This document shows positions 1 through 7,806 of a stretch of DNA of 44,233 nt, piece by piece. Under the pieces are notes generated by a model. That model was not told the DNA's origin. It saw nothing but the letters and a program-made list of their open reading frames with translations, and made no database searches. The DNA is from Nonomuraea basaltis. Its GTDB lineage: Bacteria > Actinomycetota > Actinomycetes > Streptosporangiales > Streptosporangiaceae. The stretch lies in contig NZ_VCJS01000105.1 in NCBI RefSeq assembly GCF_005893125.1, positions 1-44,233 of the forward strand, given 5' to 3'. The position numbers and the translations under genes were made by a program. The stretch's first letter is position 1, and each line of letters begins with the position of its first letter.

Positions 1-164
1 GACCGGATGCTCCTGGGGGTGAGGGACCCCGTCCCCGCATTCCCGGACCACGCACCCGATGCGTGCCGCCCGGATGCGGCGAGCACACGGGCGACCAGAA
101 CGCTCAACACCGTTCGGAGCGTTCGGCCGGGCATGAGCAACTCATGCTCAGTCCCTAGAAACGG

Positions 165-195
165 TTGGACGGGATGGTGCTCGGGCTTGTAGCTT
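165..195 (+). promoter_or_regulatory. Putative promoter of leader/monooxygenase unit 1
   Basis: The -35-like TTGGAC (165-170) and -10-like TAGCTT (190-195) are 19 bp apart, and the -10 ends exactly 37 nt before the leader ATG at 233. The second leader unit has the same layout (TTGGCG, 18 bp, TACCTT, 37 nt). A short A-run (159-161) lies just upstream of the -35, and a perfect inverted repeat GCATGAG/CTCATGC lies at 131-147. Positions 1-130 hold nothing I can identify. Assignment rests on sequence likeness and conserved spacing only. Confidence 0.5.
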
Positions 196-232
196 GCAGT
201 TGATCGTGACACCGCCCGAGGAGGTGAGACCC

Positions 233-292
233 ATGAACGCTATGTCGATGTGGGTGCTCCCCCTTCCCGTCACGGTCGGGCGATTGAGGTAG
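233..292 (+). CDS. Leader peptide (19 aa) upstream of monooxygenase
   Basis: A short ORF reads MNAMSMWVLPLPVTVGRLR, preceded by a strong Shine-Dalgarno (GAGGAGGTG, 219-227). A second leader at 25880 reads VNAVSTWVLPSGVTVGR. The shared core N-A-x-S-x-W-V-L-P-x-x-V-T-V-G-R, the shared SD context and the shared distance to the promoter argue that it is translated. Its TAG stop (290-292) overlaps the first bases of the hairpin that covers the monooxygenase start. By analogy with translational attenuators, ribosome progress or stalling here may set access to the downstream start. That role is inferred; I do not recall a described leader family with this sequence. Confidence 0.7.
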   Translation: MNAMSMWVLPLPVTVGRLR

Positions 293-342
293 GTGTCGCC
301 GGGAGCGCCTCGCCAACAAGGCACTCCCGAAAGGCAACACCT
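291..342 (+). promoter_or_regulatory. Leader hairpin masking monooxygenase start
   Basis: Outer stem AGGTGT (291-296) pairs with ACACCT (337-342), directly against the ATG at 343. Inner stem CGGGAGCGCC (300-309) pairs with GGCACTCCCG (320-329) with one C-A mismatch. The only SD-like bases, AAAGG (330-334), lie in the unpaired 3' side between the stems. The same architecture, including the C-A mismatch, recurs at 25932-25979 with one extra compensated pair in the outer stem. A ribosome at the leader stop would cover the outer stem's 5' strand and should expose the main start. Confidence 0.75.
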
Positions 343-1890
343 ATGCACTCTCAGCAGGTCACCGCCGAGCCGCCATTGAACGACAGGGTCGAGCGTGACT
401 CCACGGTGGGCGACGTCCCCGGAGTTCACTGGTCGCCGGCCTCCGGCGCCGATCGCGCGCCCCTCATCTTCGATGTGATCATTGCCGGGTGCGGGCCGAC
501 CGGTGCGATGCTGGCCGCCGAACTGCGGCTGCACGATGTGCGGGTACTCGTTCTGGAGAAGGAAACCGAGCCCAAGTCGTTCGTCCGCATAGTCGGTCTG
601 CATATTCGCAGTCTCGAGCTGATGGCGATGCGCGGACTGCTGGACCGCATTCTCCAGCATGGAAGACAGCGTCCGGCCGGCGGTTTCTTCGCCGCCATCC
701 CCAAACCCGCGCCCAAGGGCCTGGATTCCGCGCACGCCTATCTGCTGGGCATCCCGCAGCCGGTCATCGAACATCTGCTCGAAGAACATGCGATCGAACT
801 GGGTGCGCAGGTCCGGCGCGGTTGCGCGGTCGCCGGTCTCGAGCAGGACGACGAGGGTGTGACCGTCGAGCTGGCCGACGGGGAACAGCTGCGTTCGCGC
901 TACCTCGTCGGCTGTGACGGCGGGCGCAGTACGGTGCGCAAACTGCTCGGCGTCGGCTTCCCCGGCGAGCCCTCACGGACCGAGACGCTGATGGGCGAGA
1001 TGGAAGTGGGCGTGCCGCTGGTGGAGATCACCGCCAAGGTGACCGAAATCCGCGAGACCCATCAGCCGTTCTGGCTCCGGCCCTTCGGCGAAGAGGTCTA
1101 CAGCGTCGTAGTCCCCGCCGCGGGAGTCAGCGACCGCGCGGAACCGCCCACCCTCGAGGATTTCAAACAACAGCTGCGCACCATCGCCGGAACCGATTTC
1201 GGCGTGCACTCCCCGCGCTGGTTGTCCCGCTTCGGGGATGCCACCCGGCTGGCCGAACGTTATCGGGTCGGGCGGGTGCTGCTGGCCGGCGATGCGGCAC
1301 ACATCCATCCACCCATCGGCGGACAGGGCCTCAACCTGGGCGTTCAGGACGCATTCAACCTCGGCTGGAAACTGGCCGCACAGATCCGCGGCTGGGCCCC
1401 GGAAACACTGCTGGACACCTACCAGGCCGAACGTCATCCGGTCGCCGAGGACGTGCTGGACAACACCCGCGCCCAGATGGAACTGCTGTCCACCGAACCG
1501 GGCCCGCAGGCCGTGCGCAGGCTGCTCACCGAACTGATGGACTTCGACGAGGTGAACCGCTATCTGATCGAGAAGATCACCGCGATCGGCATCCGCTACG
1601 ACTTCGGCGAAGGCCCCGACCTGCTCGGCCGCCGCCTGCGCGACATCGACGTGAAACAGGGCCACCTCTACGGTCTGCTGCATCGCGGCCGCGGCCTGCT
1701 GCTGGACCGCACCGAACGCCTGACCGTCGGCGGCTGGTCAGACCGGGTCGATTACCTCGCCGATCCCACTGCGGTACTGGATGTTCCGTGCGTCCTGCTA
1801 CGCCCCGACGGCCACGTCGCCTGGATCGGCGACGATCAGCAGGACCTGGACGACCACCTCTCCCGCTGGTTCGGCAAGCCCGCCAACTGA
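343..1890 (+). CDS. Rifampicin-monooxygenase-like FAD monooxygenase with extra N-terminal segment
   Basis: This 515-aa class A flavoprotein monooxygenase resembles rifampin monooxygenase (Rox), which oxygenates the rifamycin naphthyl ring and leads to opening of the ansa bridge. FAD motifs are GxGxxG (residues 49-54), DG (Asp192) and the GD of GDAAH (316-317). It is clearly paralogous to the gene at 19304-20731, with long shared stretches such as SRYLVGCDGGRSTVRKLLG. The ATG at 343 is chosen because it abuts the leader hairpin; the upstream in-frame GTG at 250 lies inside the leader ORF. Residues 10-42 do not belong to the monooxygenase fold: they resemble the first residues of the alpha/beta hydrolase at 25979 (VERDSTVGDVPGVHWSP versus VEREFTLGEIPGILWTP). 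This suggests a fusion near residue 42. Unlike its paralogue, it has no RAE. Rifamycin as substrate is inferred. Confidence 0.85.
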   Translation: MHSQQVTAEPPLNDRVERDSTVGDVPGVHWSPASGADRAPLIFDVIIAGCGPTGAMLAAELRLHDVRVLVLEKETEPKSFVRIVGLHIRSLELMAMRGLLDRILQHGRQRPAGGFFAAIPKPAPKGLDSAHAYLLGIPQPVIEHLLEEHAIELGAQVRRGCAVAGLEQDDEGVTVELADGEQLRSRYLVGCDGGRSTVRKLLGVGFPGEPSRTETLMGEMEVGVPLVEITAKVTEIRETHQPFWLRPFGEEVYSVVVPAAGVSDRAEPPTLEDFKQQLRTIAGTDFGVHSPRWLSRFGDATRLAERYRVGRVLLAGDAAHIHPPIGGQGLNLGVQDAFNLGWKLAAQIRGWAPETLLDTYQAERHPVAEDVLDNTRAQMELLSTEPGPQAVRRLLTELMDFDEVNRYLIEKITAIGIRYDFGEGPDLLGRRLRDIDVKQGHLYGLLHRGRGLLLDRTERLTVGGWSDRVDYLADPTAVLDVPCVLLRPDGHVAWIGDDQQDLDDHLSRWFGKPAN

Positions 1891-1924
1891 TTTCGCCTGA
1901 GCAACCGAAAAGGCCGTCCTCGCT

Positions 1925-1953
1925 GCCCGCGCTGGTCGCCGTCCAGCGCGGGC
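1925..1953 (+). terminator. Stem-loop after monooxygenase
   Basis: Perfect 11-bp stem GCCCGCGCTGG/CCAGCGCGGGC with a 7-nt loop, 35 nt after the monooxygenase stop and without a U-tract, as is usual for high-GC actinobacterial terminators. Confidence 0.6.
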
Positions 1954-2001
1954 GGTCGTCCTCGATAGCGCCCTTCAGCTTCGGCGGAAGCCGGCCAGTC
2001 G

Positions 2002-2069
2002 GGGAACCGTTACCTAATTACCAACGAATTTAGCGATCTCATCTGGGGAAAGACTGGGTACCGTTACCC
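2002..2069 (+). promoter_or_regulatory. Two operator-like palindromes upstream of rhamnoside operon
   Basis: GGGTACCGTTACCC (2056-2069) is a palindrome with 5-bp arms. GGGAACCGTTACCT (2002-2015) is a related, less perfect copy. Their centres are 54 bp apart, close to five helical turns, and the pair lies just upstream of a good promoter. They could bind a LacI- or ROK-type sugar regulator. No such regulator gene is in the window. Confidence 0.45.
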
Positions 2070-2079
2070 AAATCTAGCC

Positions 2080-2108
2080 TTGACACCCCTTCACGTAACG
2101 CCTACGTT
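2080..2108 (+). promoter_or_regulatory. Promoter of rhamnoside operon
   Basis: TTGACA (2080-2085), a 17-bp spacer and TACGTT (2103-2108). This is the best housekeeping-type promoter seen in the window and lies about 50 bp before the lipoprotein start. Confidence 0.65.
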
Positions 2109-2127
2109 AACCGCATCGGGGAGTCGC

Positions 2128-2141
2128 TTAAAACGATTCAA
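2128..2141 (+). promoter_or_regulatory. LacI-type operator-like site
   Basis: TTAAAACGATTCAA is a 14-bp imperfect palindrome centred on CG (5 of 7 positions paired), the usual form of LacI-family operators. It lies between the -10 box and the RBS (GGAG, 2149-2152), where a bound repressor would block transcription. The regulator is not encoded nearby. Confidence 0.5.
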
Positions 2142-2158
2142 CAGCCCTGGAGTGGTGT

Positions 2159-3460
2159 GTGAAGACCTCCCACCGCACGCTTGCGACGGCCGTGGCCGTG
2201 CTCGCGATGGCGGCCCTTACCTCCTGCGGCTCCGGCTCGGAGCCCGCTGCTGACGGCACTGTCACCTTGTCCTTCATGACAGGCAGCGATCAGTCGACCG
2301 TGGACACGTCCAAGGCGCTGGCCAACGCGTTCATGAAGGCCAACCCCACCATCAAGATCGAGATGGAGCACCAGCCGGGAGGCAGCGAGGGCGACAACGT
2401 CGTCAAGACGCGGCTGTCCACCGGCGAGATGACGGACGTGTTCTGGTACAACTCCGGCTCGTTGCTGCAGGCGCTCAACCCGAGCCAGACCATGGTCGAT
2501 CTCACCGGCGACCCCGTCCTGGCCAACGTGCAGCCCGACTACCTGCCCGTGGTCACGCAAGGCGGCAAGGTGTTCGGCGTGCCCGCCACCACGCTCGGTG
2601 GCGGCGGCATCCTGTACAACCGCAAGGTCTACGACAAGCTGGGCCTGGAGATCCCCAAGACCTGGGCCGAGTTCATGGCCAACAACGACAAGATCAAAGC
2701 GGCCGGGACCACGCCGGTGATCAGCACGTTCAAGGACACGTGGACGTCGCAGATCTTCGTGCTCGCCGATTACTACAACGTTCAGGCGGTGGCACCGACC
2801 TTCGCCCAGGACTACACCGCCGGCAAGGCGAAGTTCGCCACCACGCCCGCCGCGCAGGGCGGGTTCCAGCACCTGGCCGATGTGCACGCCAAGGACTACC
2901 TCAACAAGGGCTTCGGCTCGGCCACGCTCGACCAGGGCCTGAAGATGCTGGTGGAGGGCAAGGGCGCCCACTACGCGATGATCAGCGCACTGTTGCCGCC
3001 GCTGCTGGCGACCTACCCGCAGACGGCCACCGACGTCGGCTTCTTCGGCATCCCCGGCACCGACCCCGCCAAGAGCGGCGCCACCGTCTGGGAGCCCCCC
3101 GCCATCTACATCGCCAAGACCACCGAACACCTGGACGCGGCCAAGAAGTTCCTCGCCTTCGTCGCCTCGCCCGCGGGCACAGAGGCCGTGACCGCAGCGG
3201 TGCGGCCGTCGGGACCGTATCGCGTCAAGGGGTCCAAGCTGCCCGAAGACGCCATCCAGGTCGCCAAGGACCTGCAGGGCTACATCGACAAGGGCGCCAC
3301 CGCACCCGCGCTGGAGTTCCTGTCGCCCATCAAGGGCCCGTCCCTGGAGCAGATCACCGTCGCCGTCGGCTCCGGGCTGACCCCGCCCGCCGAGGGCGCC
3401 GCCCAGTACGACAAGGACGTGGAGAAGCAGGCCAAGCAGCTGGGGCTCGCGGGGTGGTGA
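2159..3460 (+). CDS. Sugar ABC transporter substrate-binding lipoprotein
   Basis: This 433-aa extracellular solute-binding protein belongs to the CUT1 carbohydrate-uptake class. A type II signal peptide ends in the lipobox LTSC with Cys23 as the lipidation site, so it should be anchored outside the membrane. The mature part has typical family elements, including SFMTGSDQ near the N-terminus and a GGGGILYNRKVYDKLGL block in the first lobe. The GTG start has a GGAG RBS 6 nt upstream. It is the first gene of an operon with two permeases, a GH78 enzyme and an esterase-like hydrolase, so the ligand is probably a rhamnose-containing saccharide or glycoside. The ligand is inferred from context. No ATPase gene is present; CUT1 systems often share a remote MsiK-type ATPase. 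Confidence 0.9.
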   Translation: MKTSHRTLATAVAVLAMAALTSCGSGSEPAADGTVTLSFMTGSDQSTVDTSKALANAFMKANPTIKIEMEHQPGGSEGDNVVKTRLSTGEMTDVFWYNSGSLLQALNPSQTMVDLTGDPVLANVQPDYLPVVTQGGKVFGVPATTLGGGGILYNRKVYDKLGLEIPKTWAEFMANNDKIKAAGTTPVISTFKDTWTSQIFVLADYYNVQAVAPTFAQDYTAGKAKFATTPAAQGGFQHLADVHAKDYLNKGFGSATLDQGLKMLVEGKGAHYAMISALLPPLLATYPQTATDVGFFGIPGTDPAKSGATVWEPPAIYIAKTTEHLDAAKKFLAFVASPAGTEAVTAAVRPSGPYRVKGSKLPEDAIQVAKDLQGYIDKGATAPALEFLSPIKGPSLEQITVAVGSGLTPPAEGAAQYDKDVEKQAKQLGLAGW

Positions 3461-4389
3461 CCAAGCAGCATGCCGGGCCCCACACGGGGCCCGGCGCGCC
3501 GCCGGAGCAGCGGCACGCCCGCCCGACGGCCAAGCGCACGTCGGCCTACCCGTACGCGCTGTACCTGCCGGCCGCCGTCGTGTACCTGGTGATCTTCCTG
3601 GTGCCGACGGTGATGGCCTTCTACTTCGCGCTGACCCGCTGGACCCTGTTCGACAGCACCTTCGTGGGCCTGCAGAACTTCCGCGACTTCCTCGCCGAGC
3701 AGAACCTGCGCATCGGCTTTCAGAACACGATCATCTACGCCGTGGTCACCAGCGGGCTGAAGGTCGTCCTCGGGTTGCTGCTGGGCGTGCTGCTCACCTC
3801 CAGGCTGCGGCTGCGCGGCTTCCTGCGGTCCGTGGTGTTCTTCCCGGTGCTGGTGTCCACGGTCGCGGTCGGCTTCACCTTCAGCGCGCTGCTGCGGCCG
3901 GACACCGGCCTGGTCAACAAGGCGCTCGCCCTGGTCGGGATCGACGGCCCCGACTGGCTCGGCGACGCGAACACGGCGCTGCTGTCGGTGGCGCTGGTGG
4001 ACGTGTGGAAGGGCGTGGGACTGGCCACCGTCATCTACATCGCCGGCATCATGTCGATTCCCCGTGACTACTACCAGGCGGTCGCGGTCGACGGGGGCAC
4101 CGCCTGGCACCGCTTCCGGCACGTCACGCTGCCGCTGAGCTGGCCGGCGACCTACTCGGTGATCATCTTGTCCTTCATCGGCGGGCTGCGCTCGTTCGAC
4201 CTGATCTGGACGATGACCCGCGGCGGGCCCGGCTTCACCAGCGACACCATCGCCTCGATCATCTACAAGCAGTACCAGGCCGGCTTCTTCGGCCTGTCCA
4301 CCGCCGGCAACGTGCTGCTGTTCCTGGTCGTCACCGCCATCGTCGTCCCGCTCAACTACTTCCTCGGCAAGAGGCAGGTCGCCGTATGA
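3457..4389 (+). CDS. Sugar ABC transporter permease (MalF type)
   Basis: This 310-aa CUT1 inner-membrane permease starts with a GTG that overlaps the lipoprotein stop (GTGA), so translation is probably coupled. After a basic, proline-rich cytoplasmic N-terminus of about 30 residues it has six predicted membrane spans, beginning with YALYLPAAVVYLVIFLVPTV. The ATPase-docking EAA-type loop is recognisable as YYQAVAVDGGTAWHRFRHVTLP. A GTG three bases upstream (3454) is an alternative start. It pairs with the next permease to form the transport channel. Confidence 0.9.
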   Translation: MTKQHAGPHTGPGAPPEQRHARPTAKRTSAYPYALYLPAAVVYLVIFLVPTVMAFYFALTRWTLFDSTFVGLQNFRDFLAEQNLRIGFQNTIIYAVVTSGLKVVLGLLLGVLLTSRLRLRGFLRSVVFFPVLVSTVAVGFTFSALLRPDTGLVNKALALVGIDGPDWLGDANTALLSVALVDVWKGVGLATVIYIAGIMSIPRDYYQAVAVDGGTAWHRFRHVTLPLSWPATYSVIILSFIGGLRSFDLIWTMTRGGPGFTSDTIASIIYKQYQAGFFGLSTAGNVLLFLVVTAIVVPLNYFLGKRQVAV

Positions 4390-5213
4390 GAGCGCTCAAG
4401 AGGTTCGGCGCGGAGGGCGTCGCGCTGGTGGTGGCCACCGCGATCTTCCTGGTGCCGTTCTCGTTCATGCTGCTGACCGCGGTCAAGGATCAGGCGCAGT
4501 CCGCGGACCTGGACTTCGCCTGGCCGGGCGACTGGCGGCTGGTGGAGAACATCGTCGAGGTCGTCGAGGCGCGCGACTACGTGCTGCTGCGCGCCTTCGT
4601 CAACTCCACCGTCCTCACCGTCGTGTCGGTCGCGCTGATCGTCGTGTTCGCCGCGATGGCCGCGTTCGTGCTGCAGCGCCGGGCCGGGAGGATCGGCAAG
4701 CTCGCCGACTTCCTCGTGCTGTCCGGGCTGATCATCCCGCCCGCGATCGTGCCGACCATCTGGCTGCTGCAGGGGCTCGGCCTGTTCAAGACGCTGCCCG
4801 GGCTGATCCTGGTCGAGGTCGCGTTCGGGCTGTCGTACGCGGTGCTGCTGTTCCGCGCGTTCATCGCAGCCATCCCCCGCGAACTGGACGAGGCAGCCCA
4901 GATCGACGGCTGCACCGGGCTCACCCTCTTCTTCCGCGTCATCTTCCCGCTGCTGCGGCCGGTCACCATCACCGTCGTCCTGACCACGTCGGTGGCCGTC
5001 TTCAACGACTTCGTCAACCCGCTCTACTTCCTGCCCGGCGACGACAACGCCACCGTGCAGGTCACCCTCTACAGCTTCCAGAGCCAGTACAACACCCAGT
5101 GGAACCTGCTGTTCATGGACATCGTCCTGATCACGATCCCGCCGCTGCTGGCCTTCGTCTTCTTCAACCGCAAGATCGTCGCCGGCATGACCGCCGGCGC
5201 CATCAAGGGATGA
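4386..5213 (+). CDS. Sugar ABC transporter permease (MalG type)
   Basis: This 275-aa second CUT1 permease overlaps the previous stop (ATGA). It has six predicted spans and the conserved cytoplasmic EAA loop ELDEAAQIDGCTGLTLFFRV, which docks on the ATPase. MalG-type features are the short N-terminus, the PFSFMLLTAVKD segment and the terminal GAIKG. It forms a heterodimer with the upstream MalF-type permease, and the missing ATPase must be supplied in trans. The GH78 gene starts 1 nt after its stop, so uptake and hydrolysis should be co-translated. Confidence 0.9.
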   Translation: MRALKRFGAEGVALVVATAIFLVPFSFMLLTAVKDQAQSADLDFAWPGDWRLVENIVEVVEARDYVLLRAFVNSTVLTVVSVALIVVFAAMAAFVLQRRAGRIGKLADFLVLSGLIIPPAIVPTIWLLQGLGLFKTLPGLILVEVAFGLSYAVLLFRAFIAAIPRELDEAAQIDGCTGLTLFFRVIFPLLRPVTITVVLTTSVAVFNDFVNPLYFLPGDDNATVQVTLYSFQSQYNTQWNLLFMDIVLITIPPLLAFVFFNRKIVAGMTAGAIKG

Positions 5214-5214
5214 C

Positions 5215-7806
5215 ATGACCTTCCTGAACGTCGAACCGGTCACCTTCGAACATCATCGGGACCCTCTCGGCATCGGCGAGCATGCCCCGCGCCTGTCATG
5301 GATCACTCTGACCGACATTCCGGGCTGGCTGCAGCGGGCGTACGAGATCGAGCTCAGCGACGGAACCTCCACCGGCCTCGTCGAGTCGGGGGAGTCGGTG
5401 CTCGTCGCCTGGCCGGGCGGACCACTGGGATCGCGCGAGCGGCGCGGCGCGCGAGTGCGCGTGTACGGCGCCGACGGCTCGGCCGGCGACTGGAGCGCGT
5501 GGTCCTGGGCCGAAACGGGACTGCTCGACCCGGCCGATTGGCAGGCGAGGGCGGCGGCGCCACCGTGGGACCTGCTCGCCGATTCCGACGGCCCGGCGCC
5601 GCTGCTGCGCCGCGACTTCACCCTTCGCGGCCCCGTCGAGCGCGCTCGCCTGTACATCACCGCCCACGGCACGTACGAGGCCGAGATCAACGGCCAGGTC
5701 GTCGGCGACGACGTGCTCGCCCCCGGCTGGACCAGCTACCACCACCGCCTGCGCTACCGCACCCACGACGTCACCGGCCTGCTGCGTGAGGGCCCCAACA
5801 CGATCGGCGCCACCCTCGCCGACGGCTGGTACCGCGGCCGCATCGGCTTCGCCGGCGGCAGGTCCGCCGTCTACGGCGACCGTATCTCCCTGATCGCCCA
5901 GCTGGAGATCACCTACTCCGACGGCACGACGGACATGGTCGTCACCGACGGCGCCTGGCGCTGCGCGCCCGGTCCGGTCACGGCCGCGAGTCTCTACGAC
6001 GGCGAAACCCATGACGCCCGCCTGCTCCCCGACGGCTGGTCACGGCCCGGCTTCAGCGCTCCCACCTGGCTGCCCGCCGAGGTCCTCCATCACGATGCCG
6101 CCCTTCTGGTCTCCCCGACCGGGCCGCCCGTACGCCGCACCGAACTCCTTCACCCGGTGAGCGTCCTCACCGGCCCGAACGGCGAGACCATCCTCGACTT
6201 CGGGCAGAACATCGCCGGACGGCTGCGCATCCGCGTCCAGGGTCCGGCCGGGCACACCATCTCGCTGCGTCACGCCGAAGTCCTGGACAATGGCGCCCTG
6301 GCGCTACGACCCCTGCGCCACGCCGCGGCGCACGACCGCTACATCCTTCGCGGCGACGCCGAGCCCGAAACCTGGGAGCCGCGCTTCACGGTCCACGGCT
6401 TCCGCTACGCGCAGATCGACGGATGGCCCGGCGAACTGGACCCGGCCGACGTGCAGGCCGTCGTCTGCAACACCGACATGCGGCCCATCGGCGACTTCAA
6501 CTGCTCCGACCCGCTGCTCAACCGCCTGCACGACAACGTCCGCTGGAGCATGCGCGGCAACTACGTCGACCTGCCCACCGACTGCCCGCAGCGCGACGAG
6601 CGCCTCGGCTGGACCGGCGACCTCCAGGTCTTCGCCCCCACCGCGGCCTTCCTGTACGACTGCGCAGGACCGTTGACGTCCTGGCTCGCCGACCTCAGCG
6701 CCGAGCACCGCCGCCACGGCACCGTCCCCGTCTTCGTGCCCTGGATCGCGCTCGAGCCGATCCCCGACATACTGCCGACGGCCGCCTGGGGCGACGCGGC
6801 GGTCGTGGTGCCCTGGACGATCTACCAGCGCACCGGCGACCTCGGTCTGCTGCGCGCCCAGTACCCGAGCATGAGCACCTGGGTGGACCAGATCGCCGGC
6901 CTGGCCGGCGAGAGCTTCCTGTGGGACACCGGCCCCCAGCTCGGCGACTGGCTCGACCCGGCCGCCCCGCCCGAACGGCCCTTCGAGGCGCAGACCGACC
7001 CGGCTCTGGTCGCCACCGCCTACCTGGCGTACTCCGCCGGGCTGGTCGCCGACACCGCCGAACTGCTCGGCCGCACCGCCGACGTCGCCCGCTACCGGGA
7101 GCTGACCGAACGCGTCCGGGCCGCCTTCGACACCGCGTACGCGACCTGCGACGGCAAGGTGAGCAGCGACTCGCAGACCGCCTACGCCCTCGCTCTGCGA
7201 TTCGGGCTCCTCGACGGCGCGGAACGTCGCGCCCATGCCGGCGAACGCCTGGCCGAGCTGGTGCGGGCGAACGGTCACCGCATCGGCACCGGCTTCGTCG
7301 GCACCCCGCTCATCTGCGACGCGCTCACCGACGCCGGCGCCATCGAGGACGCCTACCGGCTGCTGCTGCAGACCGAGTGCCCGTCCTGGCTGTACGCGGT
7401 CACCATGGGCGCCACCACGATCTGGGAACGCTGGGACAGCATGCTGCCTGACGGCACGGTCAACCCCGGCGAGATGACCTCCTTCAACCACTACGCGCTC
7501 GGCGCCGTCGCCGACTGGATGCACCGCACCATCGCCGGCCTGGCCCCGGCCGCCCCGGGTTATCGCCGGCTCGTCATCCGCCCCTGCCCTGGTGGCGGCC
7601 TCACCCACGCCCGCGCCGCGCTCGACACCCCGTACGGACGGGCCGAGGTCAGCTGGAAACGAACCGGCGACCAGCTGACGCTCGTCGTGGTGCTGCCCGC
7701 GAACACCACCGCCGCCGTCCATCTGCCCACCGAACCGGACACCGCCGTCGAGGTGGGGGCGGGACGTCATGTCTTCCAGTGCGTGCCAGGAAAGGCGGCC
7801 CGGTGA
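5215..7806 (+). CDS. Alpha-L-rhamnosidase (GH78)
   Basis: This 863-aa glycoside hydrolase family 78 enzyme cleaves terminal alpha-L-rhamnose from glycosides and oligosaccharides by an inverting mechanism. The length and domain order fit the family: N-terminal beta-sandwich domains, an (alpha/alpha)6 barrel, and a C-terminal beta domain. The GH78 signature DCPQRDERLGWTGDLQ is present and carries the conserved acidic residues of the active site. WERWDSMLPDGTVNPGEMTSFNHYALGAV is split here for length as WERWDSMLPDGTVN plus GEMTSFNHYALGAV and is also typical of the family. There is no signal peptide, so hydrolysis should be cytoplasmic after ABC uptake. The gene starts immediately after the permease stop, and its own stop overlaps the GTG of the downstream hydrolase. 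Confidence 0.92.
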   Translation: MTFLNVEPVTFEHHRDPLGIGEHAPRLSWITLTDIPGWLQRAYEIELSDGTSTGLVESGESVLVAWPGGPLGSRERRGARVRVYGADGSAGDWSAWSWAETGLLDPADWQARAAAPPWDLLADSDGPAPLLRRDFTLRGPVERARLYITAHGTYEAEINGQVVGDDVLAPGWTSYHHRLRYRTHDVTGLLREGPNTIGATLADGWYRGRIGFAGGRSAVYGDRISLIAQLEITYSDGTTDMVVTDGAWRCAPGPVTAASLYDGETHDARLLPDGWSRPGFSAPTWLPAEVLHHDAALLVSPTGPPVRRTELLHPVSVLTGPNGETILDFGQNIAGRLRIRVQGPAGHTISLRHAEVLDNGALALRPLRHAAAHDRYILRGDAEPETWEPRFTVHGFRYAQIDGWPGELDPADVQAVVCNTDMRPIGDFNCSDPLLNRLHDNVRWSMRGNYVDLPTDCPQRDERLGWTGDLQVFAPTAAFLYDCAGPLTSWLADLSAEHRRHGTVPVFVPWIALEPIPDILPTAAWGDAAVVVPWTIYQRTGDLGLLRAQYPSMSTWVDQIAGLAGESFLWDTGPQLGDWLDPAAPPERPFEAQTDPALVATAYLAYSAGLVADTAELLGRTADVARYRELTERVRAAFDTAYATCDGKVSSDSQTAYALALRFGLLDGAERRAHAGERLAELVRANGHRIGTGFVGTPLICDALTDAGAIEDAYRLLLQTECPSWLYAVTMGATTIWERWDSMLPDGTVNPGEMTSFNHYALGAVADWMHRTIAGLAPAAPGYRRLVIRPCPGGGLTHARAALDTPYGRAEVSWKRTGDQLTLVVVLPANTTAAVHLPTEPDTAVEVGAGRHVFQCVPGKAAR

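Noticed and set aside
6304..7770. Long minus-strand ORF opposite the rhamnosidase gene
   Set aside because: It mirrors the GH78 gene's codon pattern and has Gly/Ala/Val/Arg-rich composition with no domain; high-GC shadow frame.
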